A stretch of DNA of 54,366 bases from Sphingopyxis granuli NBRC 100800 (GTDB lineage: Bacteria; Pseudomonadota; Alphaproteobacteria; Sphingomonadales; Sphingomonadaceae), in NCBI RefSeq assembly GCF_001591045.1, contig NZ_BCUA01000020.1:1-54366 (forward strand). The letters are read 5' to 3'. Below are positions 1 through 8,534 of the stretch, one piece after another. Under the pieces are notes generated by a model. It was not told where the DNA came from, did not search any database, and saw only the letters and a program-made list of their open reading frames with translations. The position numbers were made by a program, and so were the translations under genes. Within the stretch, counting starts at the first letter, position 1. The number at the start of each line of letters is the position of its first letter.

Positions 1-41
1 CGCACGATGCTTTAAGGGGGCGGCGGGACGCCGCGGCGGCG

Positions 42-1292
42 CTACAGCGGCGCGGTGAAGGACAGCATCAGCCCGGCGAGCGCCGCCGACATCAGGTTCG
101 ACAGGCTGCCCGCAAGCAGCGCCTTCAGGCCCAGCCGCGCGATCATCGGGCGCTGGTTCGGGGCGAGGCCGCCGGTCACCGCCATCTGGATCGCGATCGA
201 GCTGAAATTGGCGAAGCCGCACAGCGCGAAGGTCGCGATCGCCACCGAAGTCGCCGACAGCCCGCCCTGTATCTTGCCGAGGTCGATGAAGGCGACGAAT
301 TCGTTGAGCACGACCTTGGTGCCGAACAGCCCGCCCACCGACGCGCTCTCGTCCCACGGCACCCCCATCAGCCACATTACCGGGCGAAAGATCGCGCCGA
401 TGATCGCCTGGAACGACAGGTCGGGCTGGCCGAACCAGCCGCCGACCCCCGCGAGCAGCCCGTTCGCCAGCGCGACCAGCGCGACGAAGGCGAGCACCAT
501 CGCGCCGACCGCGACCGCCAGCCGGACGCCGGTCTGCGCGCCCTGCGCCGCCGCCATGATGATGTTCGCGGGCTTCTCCTCGTCATGGCTCGCCTCGGGC
601 ATGATCACGGGTTCGATGCCGATGTCCCTGGGGTCGTCGGGCATCATGATCTTCGCCATCAGGATGCCGCCGGGCGCCGACATGAAGCTCGCGGCGAGCA
701 GATAGGGCAGCAGCTGCTCGCCGATCATGCTCGCATAGGCGCCGAGGATCGTCCCCGCGACCCCCGCCATCCCCACGGTCATCACCGTGAAGAGCTGCGA
801 CGGCGTCAGCCCGGCGAGATAGGGGCGGATGACCAGCGGGCTTTCGCTCTGCCCGACGAAGATGTTCGCGGCGGCGCCCAGGCTCTCGACCTTGGTGATG
901 CCCGTCACCTTCTGGATCGCGCCGCCGACCCATTTGATTACGAGCTGCATGATGCCGAGATAATAGAGGATCGAGATCAGCGAGGCGAAGAAGATGATCA
1001 CCGGCAGCGCGGCGATGGCGAAACTGTTCGCGCCCATTTCGGGCGAGGCGAGCGGGCCGAAGATGAAGTCGGTGCCCGCCTTCGCATAGCCGAGCAGGTT
1101 GGAAACGCCGTTCGACATCGCCTGGATGACCGCGCGCCCCCACGGCGTGCCGATCACCAGCAGCGCGAACCCCGCCTGCAGCAGGAAGGCGGGGACGACG
1201 ACGCGCAGACGGATCCAGCGGCGGTTCGAGGAAAAGAGCACGGCGATCGCGAGCAATGCGACGATGCCGAGCAGACCGATCAGGCGTTCCAT
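42..1292 (-). CDS. Concentrative nucleoside transporter (CNT/NupC family)
   Basis: This is an inner-membrane symporter expected to take up nucleosides with a proton or sodium ion. The 416-residue protein is almost entirely hydrophobic helices. It carries the CNT-family signature around residues 146-152 (VGQSESP), followed by a PYL segment and a VMT...G..AG..LGAY stretch; NupC relatives usually have GQTEAPL here. The length fits the family (about 400 residues). The reading frame is open further upstream, but the ATG at 1292 begins directly with a hydrophobic helix (MERLIGLLG) and removes a basic, proline-rich leader, so I chose it. It is divergent from yhhQ across about 126 bp. The exact substrate cannot be read from the sequence. 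Confidence 0.9.
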   Translation of the reverse strand: MERLIGLLGIVALLAIAVLFSSNRRWIRLRVVVPAFLLQAGFALLVIGTPWGRAVIQAMSNGVSNLLGYAKAGTDFIFGPLASPEMGANSFAIAALPVIIFFASLISILYYLGIMQLVIKWVGGAIQKVTGITKVESLGAAANIFVGQSESPLVIRPYLAGLTPSQLFTVMTVGMAGVAGTILGAYASMIGEQLLPYLLAASFMSAPGGILMAKIMMPDDPRDIGIEPVIMPEASHDEEKPANIIMAAAQGAQTGVRLAVAVGAMVLAFVALVALANGLLAGVGGWFGQPDLSFQAIIGAIFRPVMWLMGVPWDESASVGGLFGTKVVLNEFVAFIDLGKIQGGLSATSVAIATFALCGFANFSSIAIQMAVTGGLAPNQRPMIARLGLKALLAGSLSNLMSAALAGLMLSFTAPL

Positions 1293-1418
1293 GGATAGAG
1301 TGCGTACCCCGCAAGGTTGTTTCGCCTGTCTAGCGGGCTTTGGCGGCGGGGCAAGGGGCGCGCGCCGAGCCGTGTTTCTCGGCCTTCCCTGTCCTGGCAA
1401 AACCGACTATCGGGCGGC

Positions 1419-2093
1419 ATGACCGACACCACATCGACGGCGTTGCCGCGCACGTTGTCCCCATCGCTGTTCCTGTTCTCCATCCTCTACGGCGGGATGG
1501 TGGTGCTGGCGGGCGTGCTCGGGAACAAGCAGGTGGCGCTGGGAAGCTGGCTGGCGGTCGAGGCCGGAATATTCGCCTTCCTGCTGCTGGTCGCCCTGTC
1601 GAGCGCGGTGTCCGAACTGCACGGACAATCGGTCGCCAATCGGCTGGTGCTGTGGGGGTTCGTCCCGCTGGTGCTGTCGATCATGCTGACGGCGCTGGTG
1701 CTCGCGCTGCCCGCGTCGCCCGAAATGCAGCCCGAACGGCTGGCGGCGTTCGACATGATCCTGGGGCAGAGCCCGCGCCTGATGGCGGCGGGCATCGTCG
1801 CCTACGGGACGTCGCAATTCCTGAACGTCACCATCTTTTCCCGGCTGCGCGGCAGCGTCGGGACAGGCACGTCGACATGGCTGGCGATCCGCGGCGCGAT
1901 CGCCAGCGCGCTCAGTCAGATCGTCGACACGCTGCTGTTCGTCACCATTGCCTTTTACGGCGTGTTTCCGATCGCGAACCTGATGGGCGGCCAGATGCTC
2001 GCCAAGGTCGCGCTGTCGGTGCTCGTCATCCCGTTCGTGATTACCGGCCTTGTCGCTCTCGGCCGCAACCTCGATGCAAAGACCGCTGGATGA
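1419..2093 (+). CDS. yhhQ: Queuosine precursor transporter YhhQ
   Basis: This is an inner-membrane vitamin-uptake-type transporter (YhhQ/DUF165) that imports the queuosine precursors preQ0/preQ1 for tRNA modification. The 224-residue protein has about six hydrophobic helices. It shows the family hallmark in the C-terminal half: NVTIFSRLR, then W.A.R...ASA.SQ.VDTLLF. The ATG at 1419 is preferred over an upstream in-frame start because the upstream leader is arginine-rich and unlike the family. Its stop codon overlaps the start of argB (ATGA), so the two are probably translationally coupled even though their pathways are unrelated. I found no convincing preQ1 riboswitch in the 126-bp leader, only a short GCCGAG/CTCGGC hairpin. 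Confidence 0.9.
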   Translation: MTDTTSTALPRTLSPSLFLFSILYGGMVVLAGVLGNKQVALGSWLAVEAGIFAFLLLVALSSAVSELHGQSVANRLVLWGFVPLVLSIMLTALVLALPASPEMQPERLAAFDMILGQSPRLMAAGIVAYGTSQFLNVTIFSRLRGSVGTGTSTWLAIRGAIASALSQIVDTLLFVTIAFYGVFPIANLMGGQMLAKVALSVLVIPFVITGLVALGRNLDAKTAG

Positions 2094-2998
2094 TATCGAT
2101 GACCGACCCTTCGAAAATGCCCGACCTGCTTGCCAAGGCTGAAACGCTCGTCGAGGCGCTGCCCTATCTGCAACGCTATGCAGGCCAGACCTTCGTCATC
2201 AAATATGGCGGCCATGCGATGGGCGATCCGGAGGCGCAGCGCGACTTCGCCGAGGATGTCGTGCTGCTGAAAGCCGTGGGGATCAACCCGGTGGTCGTCC
2301 ATGGCGGCGGCCCGCAGATCGGCCGGATGCTGAAACAGCTCGGGATCGAATCGACCTTCGTCGGCGGACTGCGCGTCACCGACGCCGCGACCGCGGAGGT
2401 CGCGGAAATGGTACTCGCGGGCAAGATCAACAAGGAGATCGTCGGCTGGATCGCCGGGCTCGGCGGCCGCGCGGTCGGCCTGTCGGGCAAGGACGCCAAC
2501 CTCGTCCTCGCCGAAAAGGTGCGCCGGACCGAACCCGACCCCAATTCGGGGATCGAGCGCCATGTCGACCTGGGCTTCGTCGGCGAGCCGGTGGCGGTCG
2601 ATCCGACGATCCTGACCAATCTGGCGAACGACAATTTCATTCCGGTGGTGGCGCCGGTCGCGCTCGGGGCCGACGGTGCGACCTACAACATCAACGCCGA
2701 TACCATGGCGGGGGCGATCGCCGGCGCGCTCGGCGCGAAGCGCTTCTTCCTGCTCACCGATGTCGCCGGGGTGCTGGGCAAGGACGGCGCGCTGCTCACC
2801 GATCTCGACCGTGGCGGGATCGAGGCGCTGAAGGCCGACGCGACGATCACCGGCGGCATGATCCCGAAGGTAGACACCTGCCTGGCGGCGGTCGACGCGG
2901 GGGTCGAGGCGGCGGTCATCCTCGACGGCCGCATCCCGCACGCGATGCTGCTCGAAATTTTCACCGCAAGGGGTGCGGGCACGCTCATTCACCGCTAA
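2090..2998 (+). CDS. argB: Acetylglutamate kinase
   Basis: ArgB phosphorylates N-acetyl-L-glutamate with ATP, the second step of arginine biosynthesis, in the cytoplasm. The 302-residue protein has the amino-acid-kinase fold signatures: VIKYGGHAM with the phosphate-binding Lys38, VVHGGGPQI near residue 77, and a C-terminal ITGGMIPK segment. The length matches the longer, alphaproteobacterial type. Two starts are possible, ATG 2090 (overlapping the yhhQ stop) and ATG 2099 three codons later; the overlap suggests coupling but does not decide it. YggT follows after about 36 bp. Confidence 0.95.
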   Translation: MISMTDPSKMPDLLAKAETLVEALPYLQRYAGQTFVIKYGGHAMGDPEAQRDFAEDVVLLKAVGINPVVVHGGGPQIGRMLKQLGIESTFVGGLRVTDAATAEVAEMVLAGKINKEIVGWIAGLGGRAVGLSGKDANLVLAEKVRRTEPDPNSGIERHVDLGFVGEPVAVDPTILTNLANDNFIPVVAPVALGADGATYNINADTMAGAIAGALGAKRFFLLTDVAGVLGKDGALLTDLDRGGIEALKADATITGGMIPKVDTCLAAVDAGVEAAVILDGRIPHAMLLEIFTARGAGTLIHR

Positions 2999-3034
2999 GA
3001 AAGCGGACCAACGCCTCTAGACGGAGACCCTGCC

Positions 3035-3343
3035 TTGCTTCTCATGCTCCTCCAGATCGTCGACATCCTGCTGACGGTGCTGTGGTGGTTCATCATCGCG
3101 CAGGCGGTGATGTCGTGGCTGATCGCCTTCAACGTGATCAACACGCACAATGATTTCGTCGGCCAGCTGTGGATGGTGCTCGACCGGATCACCGAACCGC
3201 TCTACCGGCCCTTCCGCCGCATCATGCCCGATTTCGGGGGCATCGACCTGACCCCGATGCTGGTGCTGATCCTGATCATCATCCTGCAGGGACCGGTGCT
3301 CGGTTACCTCGCGCGCTTCGCCTACACCAACGGGCTCGCGTGA
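3035..3343 (+). CDS. YggT family membrane protein
   Basis: This is a small integral membrane protein of 102 residues with two hydrophobic segments, roughly residues 5-28 and 70-95. Between them lies the conserved YggT core ([25 protein letters not shown] begins at about residue 50). YggT proteins are linked to membrane organisation or osmotic tolerance, but their molecular role is not established. The first start is a TTG at 3035; an ATG at 3044 would shorten it by three residues and is equally possible. The stop overlaps the folD start by one base (TGATG), so the two are almost certainly co-translated. Confidence 0.85.
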   Translation: MLLMLLQIVDILLTVLWWFIIAQAVMSWLIAFNVINTHNDFVGQLWMVLDRITEPLYRPFRRIMPDFGGIDLTPMLVLILIIILQGPVLGYLARFAYTNGLA

Positions 3344-4242
3344 TGGCGGCGGGGGCGCACATCATCGACGGCAAGGCGTTCGCGGCGGGCCTGCGGGTCC
3401 GGATCGCAGAAGCGGTGCCGGCGTTCCGCGCCGCGACCGGGCGCGCGCCCGGACTGGCGGTCGTGCTCGTCGGCGACGATCCGGCGAGCGCGGTCTATGT
3501 CGGCTCGAAGGGCAAGGCGACGGTCGCCGCGGGCATGGAAAGCTTCGAGCACCGCCTGCCCGCCGATGCGACGCAGGAAGAGGTCGAGGCGCTGCTCGCC
3601 TCGCTCAACGCCGACGACGCGGTCGACGGCATCCTGCTCCAGCTTCCGCTGCCCGGCCATCTCGACGAGCAGCGCGCGGTGGCGACGATCGATCCCGACA
3701 AGGACGTCGACGGGCTGACCCCGGTCAGCGCCGGGCGCCTCGCGCTCGGCATAGCCGGCATGGTGCCGTGCACGCCCTATGGCTGTCTGCTGCTGCTGCA
3801 GGACCGGCTCGGCGACCTCAGCGGCAAGGATGCGGTCGTCGTCGGCCGCTCGATCCTGGTCGGCAAGCCGATGGCGGCGCTGCTGCTCGGCGCCAACTGC
3901 ACCGTCACCGTCGCGCACAGCCGCACGAAGGACCTGCCCGCGCTCGTCCGCCGCGCCGACATCGTGGTCGCGGCGGTCGGGCGGCCGGAGATGGTGCGCG
4001 GCGACTGGATCAAGCCCGGCGCGGTGGTCATCGACGTCGGCATCAACCGCCTGCCGCCCGCCGACGGCGCGGCGAAGGGCCGACTGGTCGGCGACGTCGC
4101 CTATGCCGAGGCGGCCGCCGTCGCCGACGCGATCACCCCGGTGCCGGGCGGCGTCGGTCCGATGACCATCGCCTGCCTGCTACGCAACACGCTGGTCGCG
4201 GCGCACCGCCGCGCCGGCCTCGCCGATCCGGAGGGATTCTGA
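3343..4242 (+). CDS. folD: Bifunctional methylenetetrahydrofolate dehydrogenase/cyclohydrolase FolD
   Basis: FolD interconverts 5,10-methylene-THF, 5,10-methenyl-THF and 10-formyl-THF using NADP, supplying one-carbon units for purines and formyl-methionine. The 299-residue protein carries the family motifs in order: VYVGSKGKA with the catalytic Lys, [24 protein letters not shown], the [11 protein letters not shown] dinucleotide-binding segment, and the C-terminal [11 protein letters not shown]. It starts at the ATG overlapping the YggT stop and its own stop overlaps the next ATG, placing it in a compact operon. A longer open frame extends upstream into YggT, but that part is out-of-frame translation and not family sequence. 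Confidence 0.97.
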   Translation: MAAGAHIIDGKAFAAGLRVRIAEAVPAFRAATGRAPGLAVVLVGDDPASAVYVGSKGKATVAAGMESFEHRLPADATQEEVEALLASLNADDAVDGILLQLPLPGHLDEQRAVATIDPDKDVDGLTPVSAGRLALGIAGMVPCTPYGCLLLLQDRLGDLSGKDAVVVGRSILVGKPMAALLLGANCTVTVAHSRTKDLPALVRRADIVVAAVGRPEMVRGDWIKPGAVVIDVGINRLPPADGAAKGRLVGDVAYAEAAAVADAITPVPGGVGPMTIACLLRNTLVAAHRRAGLADPEGF

Positions 4243-4922
4243 TGCGGCGGCTCTGGCTCGCGGGCGCCGCGCTCGCGCTGCTCGGCGGCTGCGCCGGGCC
4301 GGGGTCCGACATGCGGAACCGGCCGCTCGCGCCCAATCCGAGCGGCTTCGTCGCCGCCGAACTCGCCTTCGCGCGGCTCGCGCAGGACAAGGGACAATGG
4401 ACGGCGTTCCGCGAGACCTCGGCGCCCGATGCGGTGATGTTCGTGCCGGAGCGGGTCAATGCGAAGGCCTGGCTCAAGGGGCGCGCCGACCCGCCGGCGT
4501 CGGTCCGCTGGCAGCCGCACGCGGTCTTTTCGAGCTGCGACGGCAGCGCCGGCGCGACGACCGGGGCGTGGCAACAGCCCGACGGCAGCACCGGCTATTA
4601 CACCACCGTCTGGCTGCGCGACCCGTTGAAGGGCGAACTGCGCTGGGTGCTCGACCATGGCGACGGGCTGGTGACGCCGCGCGAAGTGCCCGAGTTCATC
4701 GCATCGAAGCAGGCGGCGTGCGGCGCCCGCCCGGCGGTAGGAATCGAAGCCGGCGGTGAGGGCGACGATACCGCGGTCGGCCTGTCGCGCGACCAGACGA
4801 TGAGCTGGACCTCGACCGTCCGGCCGGACAAGTCGCGGCGCGTCACCATCCGCCTTTGGGACGGCGAGGCGATGGTGCCCGTCGTCGACGACGTGGTCGC
4901 GGCGCCCGGCGCGGCGGCATGA
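4242..4922 (+). CDS. Predicted lipoprotein of unknown function
   Basis: I do not recognise a named family. The 226-residue protein begins with a clear lipoprotein signal ([17 protein letters not shown]), so it should be lipid-anchored at the envelope. After this, residues about 30-150 resemble a small SnoaL/NTF2-like cone fold by pattern (FVAAELAFARLAQDKGQWTAF, then a GAWQQPDGSTGYYTTVW strand pair), which is only an inference. The C-terminal third is polar and beta-like. The start overlaps the folD stop and the stop overlaps the marC-type start, so it belongs to the same transcript. Confidence 0.8.
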   Translation: MRRLWLAGAALALLGGCAGPGSDMRNRPLAPNPSGFVAAELAFARLAQDKGQWTAFRETSAPDAVMFVPERVNAKAWLKGRADPPASVRWQPHAVFSSCDGSAGATTGAWQQPDGSTGYYTTVWLRDPLKGELRWVLDHGDGLVTPREVPEFIASKQAACGARPAVGIEAGGEGDDTAVGLSRDQTMSWTSTVRPDKSRRVTIRLWDGEAMVPVVDDVVAAPGAAA

Positions 4923-5548
4923 TCGACCTCTTCATCTCCGCCTTCGTCACGCTGTTCGTGGTGATCGACCCGCCCGGCTGCGCGCCGATCTATGCCAGCC
5001 TGACGACCGGCGCGGGCGCGGCGCAGCGGCGCTCGATGGCGTTCCGCGCGGTCGCGATCGCGGGCTGCATCCTGATCTTCTTCGCGATGTTCGGCGAGGC
5101 GCTGCTCAGCTTCCTGCACATCGACCTCGACAGTTTCCGCATCGCCGGCGGGATCATGCTGTTCATCATCGCCATCGACATGGTGTTCGAGAAACGCACC
5201 GAACGACGCGAACAACGCGCCGAGAAAGTGAAGGCCGCGGCCGAGGTCGACGATGTGTCGGTGTTCCCGATGGCGATGCCGATGCTTGCGGGTCCCGGCT
5301 CGATCGCATCGGTGATGCTGCTCGTCGCGCAGAACAACGGGCTCGACCGCGCGCTGGTGATCTTTGCCGCGCTGCTGCTCGTGCTGCTGCTGACGCTGGC
5401 GGCGCTGCTGATGGCGGGGCCGATGATGCGGCTGATCGGCAACAAGGGCGAGGCGGTGATCACGCGCCTGCTCGGCGTGCTGCTCGCCGCGCTTGCCGCG
5501 CAGTTCGTGATCGACGGGCTGAAGGCGAGCTTCCCGACGCTGGCCTGA
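4919..5548 (+). CDS. MarC family integral membrane protein
   Basis: This 209-residue inner-membrane protein has six predicted helices in two blocks, separated by a charged cytoplasmic stretch (residues about 84-105, rich in Glu and Arg). The family signature is present: FVVIDPPGCAPIY in the first helix pair and PMAMPMLAGPGSIASVM at the start of the second block. MarC was once proposed to act in multiple antibiotic resistance, but that link has not held up and its substrate is unknown. The ATG overlaps the upstream lipoprotein stop by four bases (ATGA), indicating coupling. Confidence 0.92.
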   Translation: MIDLFISAFVTLFVVIDPPGCAPIYASLTTGAGAAQRRSMAFRAVAIAGCILIFFAMFGEALLSFLHIDLDSFRIAGGIMLFIIAIDMVFEKRTERREQRAEKVKAAAEVDDVSVFPMAMPMLAGPGSIASVMLLVAQNNGLDRALVIFAALLLVLLLTLAALLMAGPMMRLIGNKGEAVITRLLGVLLAALAAQFVIDGLKASFPTLA

Positions 5549-5602
5549 CGCAGGCCCCGCCCGGCATCCCGAAGCGCGGGAGGCCGGACGGGGGAGCGTG
5601 GC

Positions 5603-6292
5603 TTACCGCGCGGCGTTGACGTCGTTCTGCGTCACCGGCGCGATGCGGATTTCGACGCGGCGGTTGCACTGATAATCGGCCTCGCTGCGTTCGGGCGCGC
5701 ATTTGAGCTGCGATTCGCCATAGCCGATCGTCGCCATGCGCGCGCGGTTGACGCCCCGGCCGGCGAGATAGTCGGCGACCGACGAGGCGCGCCGTTCGGA
5801 CAGGCCCTGGTTGTAGCTGTCGCTGCCGGTCGAATCGGTGTGGCCGTAGACGTCGATATAGGTGCTGGGATATTCGGAGAGCGTCGAGGCGACGCTGTCG
5901 AGCGCGCTGCGGAACTGCGATTTCACGACCGCGCTGTTATAGTCGAAGGTCACGTCGCCGGGCATGTTGAGGACGAGCTGGTCGCCCTGGCGCTCGACGT
6001 CGATGCCGGTGCCGGCGGTGCGTTCGCGCAGCTTCTTTTCCTGCTGGTCCATGTAATAGCCCGCGCCCGCACCCGCCACGGCACCGATGCCGGCCCCGAC
6101 GATCTTTTCGGTGCGGTCGCGCTTGCCGCCGATGAGGTCGCCGAGCAGATAGCCGCCGAGCGCGCCGCCGACGCCGCCGATCGCGGCCTTGGAAATGCGC
6201 TGCTGTCCGGTCTCCGGATCGGTCACGCAGCCGGTGAGCATCAGCGCGCCGACGGCGGTGAACATGGTGAGCTTGATCGTCCTGTTCTTCAT
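5603..6292 (-). CDS. OmpA-family lipoprotein with glycine-zipper segment
   Basis: This is a 229-residue envelope protein expected to sit in the outer membrane and bind peptidoglycan. It starts with a lipoprotein signal ending at LTGC (residue about 22). A glycine-zipper membrane segment follows (GGVGGALGGYLLGDLIGG, then VGAGIGAVAGAGAGYY). The C-terminal half is an OmpA-like domain with the VYGHTDSTGS loop and the conserved NRRVEIRI end, which contact diaminopimelate in this family (YiaD type). The ATG at 6292 has a good GGGAGC ribosome site; the longer upstream frame adds unrelated basic sequence. It is divergent from the CNNM transporter. Confidence 0.92.
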   Translation of the reverse strand: MKNRTIKLTMFTAVGALMLTGCVTDPETGQQRISKAAIGGVGGALGGYLLGDLIGGKRDRTEKIVGAGIGAVAGAGAGYYMDQQEKKLRERTAGTGIDVERQGDQLVLNMPGDVTFDYNSAVVKSQFRSALDSVASTLSEYPSTYIDVYGHTDSTGSDSYNQGLSERRASSVADYLAGRGVNRARMATIGYGESQLKCAPERSEADYQCNRRVEIRIAPVTQNDVNAAR

Positions 6293-6459
6293 GGGTCGCT
6301 CCCTTTCATGGGCGCCGCCGGCTGGTCTTGCGGCGGCCGCCCTCCATGGCGATAACATATGGCCGCGCATCTGGTTCCAGAATCTTGCTGAACGGCGGCT
6401 GAGCCGGCTTGCGGAGCATATTGTTGTGCAACGCGGCGGCTTTGCCGTATAGGGGCGCC

Positions 6460-6513
6460 ATGACCGATCCTTGCAGGGGCCAGGCGCCGGAGCGCCCGTT
6501 GCCCGTCCCATGA
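6460..6513 (+). CDS. Possible proline-rich leader mini-ORF upstream of CNNM/CorC transporter
   Basis: A 17-codon frame (MTDPCRGQAPERPLPVP) starts with an ATG preceded by AGGGG four to five bases upstream. Its TGA overlaps the ATG of the transporter gene as ATGA. Five of its 17 residues are proline. The transporter ATG itself has no obvious ribosome site, so translation of this mini-ORF could be needed to reach it. Proline-rich leaders control magnesium transporters in enterics (mgtL), so a similar role is conceivable here, but this is inference from one sequence. Confidence 0.4.
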   Translation: MTDPCRGQAPERPLPVP

Positions 6514-7832
6514 CGCCCTTCCCCTGGTCGGACGTCGCCATCATCGCGATCCTCGTCCTGCTCAACGGCGTTTTCGCCATGTCCGAACTGGCCATCGTGT
6601 CGTCGCGCGACCCGCGGCTGCAAGCGGCCGAGAAAAGAGGGAGCAACGGCGCACGGATCGCGCGTCAGCTCGCCGCCGATCCGGGCCGCTTCCTGTCGAC
6701 GGTGCAGGTCGGCATCACGCTGATCGGCGTTCTGACCGGTGCCTATTCGGGCGCCAGCCTGGGCCAGCCGGTCGCCGACCGGCTGGCGGCGTTGTTCGGA
6801 ATCGACCCGCAGACAGCGCTGAGCGCGGCGTTTGCCATCGTCATCGCGCTGACCACCTATGCCTCGCTGATCGCCGGCGAACTGGTGCCCAAGCAGTTCG
6901 CGCTGCGCTCGCCCGAGCGCGTCGCGATCATCGTCGCACCCTTCATGTACTGGCTGTCGCGCATCGCCGCGCCGCTGGTCTGGCTGCTCGACACCAGTTC
7001 GAGTCTCGTCTTTCGCCTGCTCGGCCTCAACCGCGAATCGGAGGACAGGGTGACGGCGGAGGAATTGCACCTGATCGTCGCCGAGGCGTCGAAATCGGGG
7101 GTGATCGAGGAAAGCGAGCGCGCGATCATCTCGGGCGTCGTGCGGCTGGCCGACCGGCCGGTGCGCGAGGTGATGACGCCGCGCAAGGACGTCGACTGGA
7201 TCGACGTCGCCGCCGACGCCGCCGCGGTGCGCGCCAAGCTGCTCGAAACGCCGCACACGCGGCTGCCGGTGGCGCGCGGATCGGTCGACGACATCGTCGG
7301 CGTCGTGCAGGCGCGCGACATCGCCGCCGCGCTGTTCCGCGGCGAGACGCTCGCGCTCGAGACGCTGACCCGCCATGCGAGCGTCATCCATGATCAGATC
7401 GACGCGATGGACGCGCTGGAAGGCCTGCGTGCGGCCGACGTGCCGATGCTGCTCGTCCACGACGAATATGGGCATTTTGAGGGGCTGGTGACCCCCGCCG
7501 ACCTGCTGTCAGCGATCGCCGGCGAATTCGCGTCCGACCAGGATATCGGCAGCGAGCCCTTCGTCGTCGAGCGTGACGACGGCAGCCTGCTGATCGCCGG
7601 ATCGATGCCCGCCGACCAGATGGCCGAGCGGCTGGGGATCGAACTCGACGACGACCGCGACTATGCGACCGCCGCCGGCCATGCGCTCGCGGTGCTCAAG
7701 CGCCTGCCTGAGGAGGGCGAGCATTTCACCGACAAGGGCTGGCGTTTCGAGATCGTCGACATGGACGGGCGCAAGATCGACAAGCTGCTGGTCAGCGAAA
7801 TCCGCAAGCCGCGGGAGGACGAAGGCGAGTGA
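6510..7832 (+). CDS. CNNM/CorC (HlyC) family transporter
   Basis: This is an inner-membrane protein of the CNNM/CorC family, linked to magnesium/cobalt efflux or homeostasis. The 440-residue protein has an N-terminal DUF21 membrane domain (residues about 5-185, with the conserved AGELVPKQFALRSPERVA). A pair of CBS domains follows at about 205-335 (EVMTPRKDVDWI and DVPMLLVHDEYGHFEGLVT), then a CorC_HlyC C-terminal domain. The ATG at 6510 is favoured because it begins just before the first helix; a TTG at 6471 would add 13 residues. No clear ribosome site precedes 6510, and an overlapping mini-ORF suggests translational coupling. Confidence 0.92.
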   Translation: MTPFPWSDVAIIAILVLLNGVFAMSELAIVSSRDPRLQAAEKRGSNGARIARQLAADPGRFLSTVQVGITLIGVLTGAYSGASLGQPVADRLAALFGIDPQTALSAAFAIVIALTTYASLIAGELVPKQFALRSPERVAIIVAPFMYWLSRIAAPLVWLLDTSSSLVFRLLGLNRESEDRVTAEELHLIVAEASKSGVIEESERAIISGVVRLADRPVREVMTPRKDVDWIDVAADAAAVRAKLLETPHTRLPVARGSVDDIVGVVQARDIAAALFRGETLALETLTRHASVIHDQIDAMDALEGLRAADVPMLLVHDEYGHFEGLVTPADLLSAIAGEFASDQDIGSEPFVVERDDGSLLIAGSMPADQMAERLGIELDDDRDYATAAGHALAVLKRLPEEGEHFTDKGWRFEIVDMDGRKIDKLLVSEIRKPREDEGE

Positions 7833-7881
7833 CCTCGTGCTTTTGTAACTCTTGAAGCGACAAAGAGACGGACGTGCGCCG

Positions 7882-8349
7882 TCATTCTGTCTCCTTTGTC
7901 GCCTTGGTGGGACAGGGCCGCTTTGCTTCGCCGCGCAAGGCGGCATGGATAACCGCTATGTCGGGACCGTCGCTGACATCAATCGCTCCGCCGTTGAGAA
8001 CGCGAACGGTCGTAACGCCGTTGAGCGCGCGATCCATCGCGATGCTGTACTGATGCGTGCGCCCCATCGAAATCGCGCGATCCCATGCGGCGGCAAAGCC
8101 GGCCGCGCCGGGGCGGTCGCGGAGGCGATAGGCCGACGCGCGGCCCATCCCGACGGCCTTTGCGGCCTTTCCCACCGAACCCATGGCTTCGAGCGCGCGA
8201 ATGGAATGCGCCTGCGTTTCGGGCGTCCAGCCATCGGCGCGCTGCCGCCGCGAGCGCACGGGAGTGAAGGCGAGGCAGCTGTCGGCAAGCAGCCGCCGGG
8301 GCGAGGCTGGTGTGCGCTCTATCCGGCAGTTTGGACCACGGCGGAACAA
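7882..8349 (-). CDS. Sphingomonad HTH-like hypothetical protein
   Basis: The function is unknown. The 155-residue product has a core at about residues 28-95 that reads like a small DNA-binding/terminase-small-subunit-type domain: FTPVR..R..GWTPE.Q...I.AL...GSV..AA.AVGMGRASAYRLRD.PGAAGF..AWD.A. I recognise this pattern from conserved sphingomonad proteins, where a helix-turn-helix fits the AAKAVGMGRASAYRL part. The first 25 or so residues do not look conserved, so the true start may be nearer 8280. The C-terminal tail is short, suggesting truncation relative to relatives. It is convergent with the CNNM gene and no phage genes lie nearby. Confidence 0.6.
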   Translation of the reverse strand: MFRRGPNCRIERTPASPRRLLADSCLAFTPVRSRRQRADGWTPETQAHSIRALEAMGSVGKAAKAVGMGRASAYRLRDRPGAAGFAAAWDRAISMGRTHQYSIAMDRALNGVTTVRVLNGGAIDVSDGPDIAVIHAALRGEAKRPCPTKATKETE

Positions 8350-8414
8350 TGTGGGGAAGGATTATTTTCGAAAGGTGGCGGCTTTGGGACGGCTTCCCGA
8401 TATCCCCCTTCTTC

Positions 8415-8490
8415 GTCATCCCCGCGAAAGCGGGATCGAGAGCATTCGTCAGCCGACCTGTCCCGGGATTCCCGCTTTCGCGGGAATGAC
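8415..8490. repeat. Palindromic intergenic repeat (GTCATCCCCGCGAAAGCGGG type)
   Basis: Two arms face each other: GTCATCCCCGCGAAAGCGGG at the left and CCCGCTTTCGCGGGAATGAC at the right, about 35 bp apart. Each arm is itself a small hairpin (CCCGC GAAA GCGGG). This is a REP/BIME-like element of the kind scattered between genes in sphingomonads. Confidence 0.75.
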
Positions 8491-8534
8491 GATGTGAAAA
8501 ACGGGAATGGCGCCTTTCGGCTGCGTCCCTGCCG

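Noticed and set aside
1293..1418. preQ1 riboswitch before yhhQ
   Set aside because: A GCCGAG/CTCGGC hairpin is present but I could not find the conserved preQ1 aptamer core.
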